A stretch of DNA of 64,000 nucleotides from Beta vulgaris subsp. vulgaris (taxonomy: Eukaryota > Streptophyta > Magnoliopsida > Caryophyllales > Amaranthaceae). A program made the translations under genes and the position numbers. The stretch's first letter is position 1; every line of letters starts with the position of its first letter. Location: the NCBI RefSeq assembly GCF_026745355.1, contig NC_079207.1, positions 13,625,269-13,689,268 on the forward strand, in the 5' to 3' direction. The notes under the pieces were generated by a model. That model had not been told where the DNA came from. It worked only from the letters and a program-made list of their open reading frames with translations, and did not search any database. Positions 56,401 to 64,000 of this stretch are shown here, piece after piece.

Positions 56401-57508
56401 CTTTGAGTGAACGACATCCTGTTTATGACCTATACTGGTGGCTCGCAAAAGATGGCATTTTCACAACCAAGTTTGGGTATTGGCTTGGTAGATTGGGTCA
56501 TCTGTGCAGTTGGATGAATCGCTTTGGAGAGAGAAATGGCGATGCTTGGTCAATTATTTGGAACTTATGAGGACCACCGAAACTTGCTCATTTTCTATGG
56601 CGTGCTTGTATGGGGGCTCTTGTTATGAGGGGTCGATTGTGCGATAGACATATCGTAGAGGACGAAAATTGTACTTATTGTGTGGGACATACTGAGTCAA
56701 TTGTTCATGCGATTAGTAAGTGTTCTCTTGTTGCTTCTATTTGGGATTCCTCTCCTTTTCAACAACTTCTTATGGATTGTTCCGCCTCATCGTTTGTGGA
56801 TCTTTTTTTGTGGATGCATTCCAAACTGGATCGCACAGATTTACTTTCATTTGCAAGCCTTGCATGGGCTGCTTGGACTTACTGTAACTCGATGCTTCAT
56901 GCTGAGCCGTGTCCATATTCCCAGGTAGGTACGCTTGACTTTTTACGTTTGGTGAATGACTATAAGGGCTATGTGGGGGTTGTTATTGCGCGACAAATGG
57001 GGCTGGGAGGCGTGACATCTCGAGCTAGTTGGGTGAAGCCACGCGAGGGAGCTGTGCGCGTCAACATAGATGCTGCACTACTAGGCGACGTTGGTGTTGG
57101 ACTAGGAGTGTGATCCGTGATTCTGGTGGGCGGGTGTGTGCTGTAGCAATCCGCCGAATTCAAGCACGCTGGCTAGCAGCTTTGGCTGAAGCGATGGCGG
57201 CAAAATTAGGGTTGATCATAACACGTGGAATGGGGTATGGTAGTGTTGAATTAGAAGTAGATGCGTTGAACCTCATCAAAGCTTTACATGTACGTTCTTT
57301 TGGTCGGGCTCCCATTGATTTGATTCACGAAGATATTAGTGTGTTGGGGGATGATTTTACCTCGTTTACCTTTTCTCATGTGAAAAGATGTAGGAATACG
57401 TTGGCTCATTTGATTGCTAGATTTTTGTCATTGAATGGCTATGAACAATTGTATGTTGATGACTTTCTGCAAGGTGCTTTAGCCTTGGCAGAATTGGATT
57501 TTGATTAA
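53420..57508 (+). pseudogene. LINE ORF2, frameshifted
   Basis: The start is MKIFSWNC, then a TAG at about 53443 inside the conserved 'GLGNPRTV' block. Fragments follow in changing frames: endonuclease (53515-54202, 'LIETKI', 'FRGSTFTWQRGN', 'SEHAPI'), reverse transcriptase (54236-56073, '[22 protein letters not shown]', '[13 protein letters not shown]', 'RGLRQGDLLSPYLFLVC'), zf-RVT (56610-56720, 'HTESIVHAISKC') and RNase H (57029-57508, ending 'HVKRCRNTLAHLIARF'). The catalytic box reads F-H-A-D-D instead of the usual F/Y-x-D-D pattern. A G-run of ten near 55900 marks one frame change. Confidence 0.83.
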
Positions 57509-57557
57509 TGATATTTCTCATCGTTTCCCCTCAAAAAAAACTCTCACATATCATTTA

Positions 57558-58417
57558 AAATGTCATATGTAATGTGTACTACAATAATATTGAGAAGAAT
57601 GTCACATATGACATATAAATTGGAGAATATGTGTCATGTGACATCATTTCTTTTATAGTAATGCTTTTCAATATTGTATAGATGCACTATAAATCTACCC
57701 CATTTACTTTTACAATGATATAACAAAGGAAATGACCTACATACTCTCTCCTAACTTTTTTTGCAAGTAGTTACTTCAAATGAAAAAGATTTCAATCTTT
57801 GACTGAATTTTAAAAAGTATACATGAGAAATATATTCTGAAGCTTGTTGAATTCGTCTAAATATTTATTAATGATCAATATACGCAGTAGAGATGGATTA
57901 TGGAGGAGGTATTCAATATACTTGAGTGCGATGTTATCTGGATCGGGATCCTACTTTGGATCGTAGGGGTTGGTAGTTTCGAATCGGTGAGATCGAATTA
58001 TAAAATCATAAGATCCTACATTCGGTAAAATAGAGATAATTATGGTAGAATATGGTGATAAACCTTGTGTTAAGATTTACACATATTAATAATGACTTAT
58101 TTCATTAGCAAATGGTGATAATTTTTCAATACTATAAGATTAAAGTAACATGCAATCAAAATCTGATAGTGAAAAAATATTATATGTGAAATTACTTTGT
58201 GATTTTGTTACAATAGGATCAGATCGTAGAATAGTATTAAGATTCTACCGTGTGATTTTTTGTGGTTGGGTAAGATTGAAATATTCTACAAAATTAAGAT
58301 CCTACGTAGGATCAGGATCAGTGAGATCCTTCTGAATCATAGAATTGTAGGATCTGGATCGGAATTTTAACACAATGCTTGAGTGAAATATTCTATTGAT
58401 CTTAAAGTTCAACAATT
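57558..58417. repeat. Intergenic with a GATCC-rich island (57940-58365)
   Basis: The island repeats 'ggatcgggatcctac', 'agatcctac', 'cctacgtaggatcaggatc' and 'aggatctggatcgg' in both orientations, with an AT-rich centre. The ends ('tctggatcgggatcctac' and 'gtaggatctggatcgg') form an imperfect inverted repeat, so it may be a MITE-like fold-back element. No target duplication was defined. Confidence 0.45.
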
Positions 58418-58671
58418 CTTCCTCCGTTTCATAACAAGTGAAACATAGGAATTGAGCACAAGATTTAATAAACATCACTTTCAAAAGTCAAAAAGTCATA
58501 AAATACCATTTTCATTATCAAAAGGAGGAGAGAAAAATAGCAAACCCCACAAATTTGTGATGTGTATTCTTGCCATTTTGTCACTTTTTGTTTTTCCATT
58601 TAAGATATGTTTTACTTATTTTGAAACGTTCTAAAATAGTAAGTGTTTCACTTATTATGGAACGGAGCAAG
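58418..58671. mobile_element. Stowaway-like MITE, third subfamily
   Basis: The ends are CTTCCTCCGTTTCATAACAAG then TGAAACA, and the complement of CTTGCTCCGTTCCATAATAAG then TGAAACA. TA follows the right end; the left flank is not TA, so it has mutated or the border is shifted. The element is 254 bases and non-coding. Confidence 0.7.
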
Positions 58672-58673
58672 TA

Positions 58674-59218
58674 TATATTAAAAGTACATTATCATAACAA
58701 TTATTTTGTAATGCTCAAAACATTACAATATGTATTCTACTTTTACAAAATTTTCGCCCTTCTAATGAAAATGTTAATGAAGAGTTTGGTGGAAATTAGA
58801 GCTCAATATATATATGCGAATATGCAATATTACAAATTAGTGACTTCTCCTATAATTAGCCTACTTACTAGTACAAGTTACAACTTACAAGCACAGTGCC
58901 CTTCTCTCTTTTAATTTAAAAGATAAAAAGGAATAAATTATATAGTATTAAATTTGGTTCTTTTATAGTACAATTTCTCACAATCCTTGTGATCCTCTAA
59001 AGATGGGAAAAAAGAAAAAAAAAATCCTGACCTTTCAACTGAAAAATCGAAAGTTCCTCAACAATTACCACGTGGCAACCTCTTTTGAATATTTTCTGTT
59101 TGGTTTCTCTCACTAATCTTTGCTTCCATGCAAATGAAAATACTCCCCTAGTCTAGAGAGAGACTCATGGTTGTGCTTTAATACTACTAGTTCTAGTGGA
59201 CCTATTCCTCAACCATCA
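58674..59218. other. Intergenic sequence
   Basis: No gene was recognised. Confidence 0.5.
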
Positions 59219-59227
59219 TTTTGCTTT

Positions 59228-59965
59228 GGAAAAATTGTTAGAAACTACCTATTAAAGACACTTTTTTTAAAAAAACTACCTTATATCATGTTTATTTTAC
59301 AAAACTACCTTATAAGTGGAAAAACTTTAAAAAGCACTACCAAATTCAGAATTTACTAACCATGGTTAACTATTTCCTCCAATTATCATTCTAATATAAG
59401 ATTACTAAACTACCCCAACCCTTCTTTGCTAATTTCCCTCACAGGAGCGTTTAACTATTGAATACTCCCTTAAATCGTTTGTGTAATTTCTTCTCCCAAC
59501 CTTTTGCTTCACCAATTAATTCTTCATTATGAGTAACAAAAGCAGATAGAAATTGGGTTTTGGGTCATGAATTGATGTCGTTGATGATGATGAAGAATAT
59601 GGTTTGATGATGGTGCAAAGCTTGCCCTACTAGACACTTTTACTGCTGGTTTGTTTTTGAATTTGACTTTTGGGGGAGAGAAGGTGTGCTTGTGCTTGCC
59701 ACATGTATATTTGAGAGATAGAGCATCAAGTGATCAAGAAAGTGATGATATCGTAATTGTAACGTACTGAATTTAGGGGGTATTTTCATAATCTTATATT
59801 AGAGGGATAATTGGAGGGAGTAGTTAACCATAGTTAGAAAATTATGAATTTGGTAGTGCTTTTTAAAGTTTTTCCACTTATAAGGTAGTTTTGTAAAATA
59901 AACATGATATAAGGTAGTTTTTTTTAAAAAAGTGTTTTTAATAGGTAGTTTCTAACAATTTTTCC
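59228..59965. mobile_element. Mutator-like MITE, 9-bp duplication, about 190-base terminal inverted repeats
   Basis: The 738-base element has long terminal inverted repeats (about 59228-59420 and 59775-59965) starting GGAAAAATTGTTAGAAACTA. It is flanked by an exact 9-base duplication ttttgcttt (59219-59227 and 59966-59974). Long TIRs and 9-base duplications define Mutator-type elements. The centre has no transposase. It lies about 1 kb upstream of the zinc-finger start codon. Confidence 0.92.
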
Positions 59966-59974
59966 TTTTGCTTT

Positions 59975-60649
59975 TACCCGAATAATACTATGACCCATTT
60001 CTTCAAACACCTCTCACTTTTCTTTTCTTTTCTCCTTCCTATTATTATAATTCATTAATATATAATATTATCGGTTTTATAATATGCAATCGTAAATGCT
60101 AACAATAAATATTTAATATTACATTCGCTTTCTTTTATTGTTCTTGTATTTCCATTGAAAATTTTCAATATGTGTTTTATTTTAAATATTTTATACAACG
60201 TAATTTGACTTAAATTTCCCATTGATTTTGAACCACAATAAATGTGTTCATACTATCTAATCTTATTAATCATGTTTTACTCTTGTAGCTCCTCAAACTT
60301 TTTACTCATTTGTTGCATAACATTATAGAGTAACTTAAAATGATAAGTTTTTTGCTTTTAATTAATTGAATCTTGTCTATTTTAAAGTTGCATTGGTTTT
60401 TTCCTTAATTTCAAATAAGAACAACAATACGAAAGAAGTACATTTCTTAAAACAAAAGTACTAATCTAAAATTTTACGACAAAATCACGCATTGATTAAT
60501 GCTATTATTTCCTTGTTATTGCTCGATATATCCTTCAATAAGCAGAGGGGGAAAGGAAAGGAAAATCGAAAATCCGATACCAATTCCAAGCCCAAGGGAA
60601 ATGGAATAGATGTGGGTACTTTTTGATGGGTCGGATCTTGTACTTGTTG
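59975..60649 (+). promoter_or_regulatory. Upstream region of the zinc-finger gene
   Basis: AT-rich sequence between the Mutator-like MITE and the TATA box. It probably holds the proximal promoter. No specific transcription-factor site is claimed. Confidence 0.35.
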
Positions 60650-60656
60650 TATAAAA
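60650..60656 (+). promoter_or_regulatory. Probable TATA box of the zinc-finger gene
   Basis: TATAAAA lies 345 bases before the start codon, with a C/T-rich leader starting about 30 bases downstream, which fits a transcription start near 60680-60690. Confidence 0.55.
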
Positions 60657-60718
60657 GTGTCACATCTCTGCACTTTGATTCTCTCCTATTTCTCTCTCCT
60701 GATCACCTGTCAATAAGC

Positions 60719-60799
60719 ATGAAACTTCGTGATCCGTTCCACCCCATTTTACCAGATTTGAGCTCCCTACAACTCTCATACTTCCCTTCTTTTATTTGA
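60719..60799 (+). promoter_or_regulatory. Upstream ORF of 26 codons in the zinc-finger leader
   Basis: If transcription starts near 60685, the first ATG is at 60719 and opens a 26-codon ORF ending TGA at 60797-60799. A second ATG at 60853-60855 is followed at once by TAG. Both precede the main ATG at 60995 and could lower its translation. The leader may instead be spliced or start later, which would remove them. Confidence 0.35.
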
Positions 60800-60994
60800 T
60801 CTACTCCTTTTTCTTTCTTTCTCCTCTTTTTTCCCCCTGTTTCACCAATCAAATGTAGCCAAAAACTTTCCATTTTTTACATCAATTCTTTCCTTTTTAA
60901 CTCCCACTAATTCTGCTTCTTCTTGTTATTTTTTTTTACAAGTTTGTTTTCTTCTCAAATCTCAACTGATTTTGTTTGTGAAAGAAGACAAAAA

Positions 60995-61563
60995 ATGGAG
61001 GAAAAGAAAGATCAAGAAGAGTTCAAACATGTGTGTAAACTCTGCAACAAAAGATACCCAAGTGGTAAGTCCTTAGGAGGTCACATGAGGTCTCATGTTA
61101 TTGCTAATGCAAACAAAAACAAACTCATTCCCATTCCCATTACCAAAAAAGCTTACAACTTTCAAGATAATGAAGATGATGACAATGATAATGATAACGA
61201 TGACGATGATGATGACGACGACGACGACGATGATGATGATGATGATGATGGAGAGAATCATGGGAATGAAGGAAAGAATTCTGGGTATGGATTAAGAGAG
61301 AATCCTAAGAAAACATGGAGATTGGTTAATTCAAAACTTGTCAACAACACAGGAAAACAACAACCACCCCATGATTTTCAGCAACAGCAACAGCAGGAAA
61401 GGGTATGCAAACAATGTGGGAAAGGGTTTCATTCCTTGAAAGCGTTATGTGGGCATATGAGCAGTCATTCTGAGAAAGAAAGACACTTTAAAGAAGAAGA
61501 TGATAATTCATGGTCAAGTGATAGTAAAGATCAGTTGATCTTAGCAATGGAGAGTCATTCTGA

Positions 61564-61594
<31 letters not shown>

Positions 61595-62839
61595 AACAAC
61601 AGCAACAACAACAACAACAACAACAACAACATCAACAACATCAACAACAACCATCTCAAGCGCCAAACAAGGTCTTCCTTGTTAAGGTACAAGTCTCTAA
61701 CTACTGTTGATTCTCAATCTCCTCCTCCTCCTACTGGTGGAGGTGGTTTTAGTAGTTATGGTTGCGGCGGCGGAGGCGGATCATCATCTAATCACTCTGA
61801 AATTGATCAGCATGAGCAAGAAGAAGTTGCTATTTGTTTAATGATGCTATCTAGGGACTCTTCAGGTCATAATAAGAGTTGCTTCAACTTCACAGCTGAA
61901 TCATCTGATAATAATTCTGTCATATTAGAGGGAGGATCCTCCTCTAATCATGTAGGGATTGGTAGGAAGAGGAAAGATTTCTGTTTAAACAATAACACTA
62001 ATAAGAAGAAGATTAAGCAAGTTGTTGTTGTTGCTCAACAACAGATTGATAATGTTGTTAATCATCAAGAAATTGACAATTCTGATTCTGGGTATTTTGA
62101 GAATGGTGCTAAAGAGCTAGAATCTGATGATTCTGTTGATGGGTTTGTAAGAAATTATGGATTTAAGAAACCTAAGAGTGAGTTTGGATCTAAAATCATA
62201 GCTGAATCATTTTATGATTACGATAATGATTCCAGAAAGAGAAGAAATAAGCAACAGGTGAGTAATTTCAGAGATTATAGTCCTGAATCAGATGAAAATT
62301 CGAGCAAGAAGATGAAGATGATGAAGCAGGATTATTATCGTTTTAGTAACAACAATAATAATAATAAGAAAGGTAGCAAATATGAGTGTTGTGTGTGCAA
62401 CAAAACATTCAAGACTCATCAAGCTTTAGGAGGTCACATTATAAGTCATAGGAAAAATGGTGAGAATAGCTTAGACACTAGCATTATTTCAGGTAAACAG
62501 CAGCAGCAGCAGCAGCAAATTGAGAATAATTGCAATCCCAAGAAATTGGCAGCTTCAACTACCAAGAATATGGGTAATACAAAATCAAAAAAAGTGAAGG
62601 GTCACAAATGTCCATATTGTCCTAAGGTGTTCAAGTCAGGCCAAGCATTAGGGGGTCACAAGAGGTCCCATATGATTGGAAGTAACGCCGGGGTACTAAA
62701 ACTGCAGGCGGCCAAGTCAAGAATTGAGCGAGTGCCGCTACCGGAACACGAGCCAAAGCAGCCTCCATTGATTGATCTTAACCTTCCTGCACCAATGGAG
62801 GAAGAAGGCAGTGGGAATTCACAGTTTGTGGCATGGTAG
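60995..62839 (+). CDS. C2H2 zinc-finger transcriptional repressor, ZAT-type, four fingers, EAR motif
   Basis: Intronless gene of 614 codons. The ATG at 60995 is the first in frame; no upstream in-frame ATG exists. Four fingers of the plant QALGGH class are present: C14/C17/H30/H34 (SGKSLGGH), C138/C141/H154/H158 (SLKALCGH), C465/C468/H481/H485 (THQALGGH) and C539/C542/H555/H559 (SGQALGGH). Finger 2 has cysteine in place of the first glycine of QALGGH. A DLNLP EAR motif at 594-598 is the usual recruiter of TOPLESS-type corepressors. Low-complexity tracts are Asp-rich (about 60-85), Asn-rich (about 190-220), a Gly-rich stretch and a short Gln run. Finger number and EAR motif match Arabidopsis ZAT1/4/9-type nuclear repressors of stress and development genes. 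The target genes are unknown. Confidence 0.93.
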
Positions 62840-63757
62840 GTTGGAAGTTTTAATGGCATGAATGAAAGTGAGAAATGTGGAAAAATATTTGATGAAATGG
62901 GTCCCTCCCAACAAAAGAAAAGGATAATATTCTGATTTCTGAAGGTGGGTCATATGAGTTCCATGAGAATGCAGATGAGTGTACATAGTACAGACAGTTT
63001 GGTTGGATTAATTTTTTAGTATATGCTGGAATTATTACTAGTATTTCTTGTTTATGGACCAACTTTTTTTAATTTCTCTCATTCTGAAGTAACTGTTCTA
63101 TTGGCTGCTTTGCTTATAGGAAGCAAAAGAAGAAGCAGAATTTTGTTAGCTTTTCAACTTCATGTCTTTCTCATTTCCTTTACTTTATTCTCAAGATATA
63201 TAGAAAATCTGCTTCTTCTATCTTAGTTGTAGTACATTCTTTGGTGCTTTATTTTTTTTGAAAAAATATTAATCTAATTTATCTCATTAAATTATAGCTT
63301 TGAATCATTGAGCTGATAGCTGAATTCTTTGGTGCTCTGACATTCATTTCCTGTCCTCAGAGAATGAATTCCTTAGATTTGGTGTTTTTGGTGCAAAAAA
63401 TCTGATTAGTTCCTTTCATTTTTATATTATATAGCAAGTTGTATACTAATCACTTGACACATGCTTGGTTGGGTGAACAAACAGACAAATTATTTAATAT
63501 TCTTGCTTTTTCTTGGAATTTGATTTTTATTTCCCCCTTTAGTTGGGTGTAATGTAAATACTTGATGATTGTCTTAGAATGCTTGCAAGACAAACAAACT
63601 TAAGAAAAATAGAGTATGCCCGTGGGGTGTTTGTATAAAATATATACTCTCTTCGTCTAATTTTTTATTTTATAATTCCATCTAAAATTAATTGTCATGT
63701 CATTTGTTTAATTTGACGTAGAAATGTACAAATCATATTTTATTCGGGGTATATTTT
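62840..63757 (+). other. 3' flank of the zinc-finger gene
   Basis: This holds the 3' untranslated region and intergenic AT-rich sequence. AATAAA-like signals were not assigned with confidence. No further gene was seen. Confidence 0.5.
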
Positions 63758-63760
63758 TAA

Positions 63761-63974
63761 GGGCTTGTTCTCTTCGGCATAAAACAGCTGAACTGAATTG
63801 AACTGAACTGAATTGAACTGAACGGAATTGAACTGAGCTGAACTGAAATGAATACTGATATGTGAGAGTAAAAGTATTGTCAAGAGCTGAACTGAACTGA
63901 TCTGAACTGAACTGAATTGAACTGAACTGAACTGAACTAAATTGAACTGAAAATAAGCTGGGGAGAACAAGCCC
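63761..63974. mobile_element. Tourist-like MITE made of CTGAA repeats, TAA duplication
   Basis: The 214-base element starts GGGCTTGTTCTC and ends with the complement, flanked by TAA (63758-63760 and 63975-63977). The interior is almost entirely 'aactgaactgaattg' variants. A three-base TAA duplication fits PIF/Harbinger-type MITEs. Confidence 0.88.
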
Positions 63975-64000
63975 TAAGTGACAAATTTCGCTTTTAAAAA

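Larger units (their letters stand above)
51918..57540 (+). mobile_element. Full-length but decayed L1-type LINE, second copy
   Basis: The 5.6-kb element is flanked by a 17-base duplication with two mismatches (51901-51917 ctctcgcatttcattta; 57541-57557 ctctcacatatcattta) and ends in a short A-run. It has ORF1, endonuclease, reverse transcriptase, zf-RVT and RNase H in the usual order. Both ORFs carry several frameshifts and stops. It differs clearly in sequence from the LINE at 43283, so it is a separate lineage and older. Confidence 0.88.

Noticed and set aside
60923..60994. N-terminal extension of the zinc-finger protein by 24 residues
   Set aside because: The frame is open here but begins with TTG; the first in-frame ATG is at 60995.

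Overview
The window looks like nuclear DNA of a flowering plant, most likely a eudicot. It is AT-rich and has spliced genes with GT-AG introns. It carries a plant-type QALGGH zinc-finger gene and many plant transposon classes: a Sirevirus-like Copia element primed by initiator tRNA-Met, L1-type LINEs with RNase H, CACTA elements, Stowaway-, Tourist- and Mutator-like MITEs, and a tRNA-derived SINE. The exact species cannot be read from the sequence; Caryophyllales is only a guess.

Only two host genes are convincing. At the left, on the minus strand (887-7833), lies an eight-exon gene for a mitochondrial processing peptidase beta-like (M16 family) protein. Its last exon is not in the window. 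Its zinc motif HxxEH has become HxxQR, so it probably cannot cleave presequences. At the right, on the plus strand (60995-62839), lies an intronless gene for a four-finger C2H2 repressor of the ZAT type with a C-terminal DLNLP (EAR) motif. It has a TATA box and two small upstream ORFs.

Almost everything between is nested repeats. An old minus-strand LINE (pieces at 9535-11972 and 33529-34275) was split by a 21.6-kb Copia insertion (11973-33528, 5-bp target duplication GAATT). The Copia LTRs are nearly identical. The Copia third ORF was in turn split by a 10.7-kb CACTA insertion (14601-25324, duplication TTT). That CACTA carries what looks like the first exon of a ubiquitin-conjugating E2 gene, other exon-like pieces and older repeats, so it resembles a Pack-CACTA. 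A second, 756-bp CACTA (9917-10672, duplication AAG) sits in the old LINE's tail.

From 34.5 to 43 kb there are a SINE, three Stowaway-like MITEs, one Tourist-like MITE and three poly(A)-tailed retroposons, most with exact target duplications. From 43.3 to 57.5 kb there are two full-length LINEs. The first (43283-49839) is disabled only by nonsense codons; the second (51918-57540) is older and frameshifted. From 57.5 kb to the end come a GATCC-rich island, a Mutator-like MITE with 9-bp duplications, the zinc-finger gene and a Tourist-like MITE.

The repeat chronology can be read from the nesting: old LINE, then Copia, then large CACTA. The two host genes have no visible functional link to each other. 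Exon borders, motifs, terminal repeats and target duplications were read directly. Family names come from recognition without a database search.
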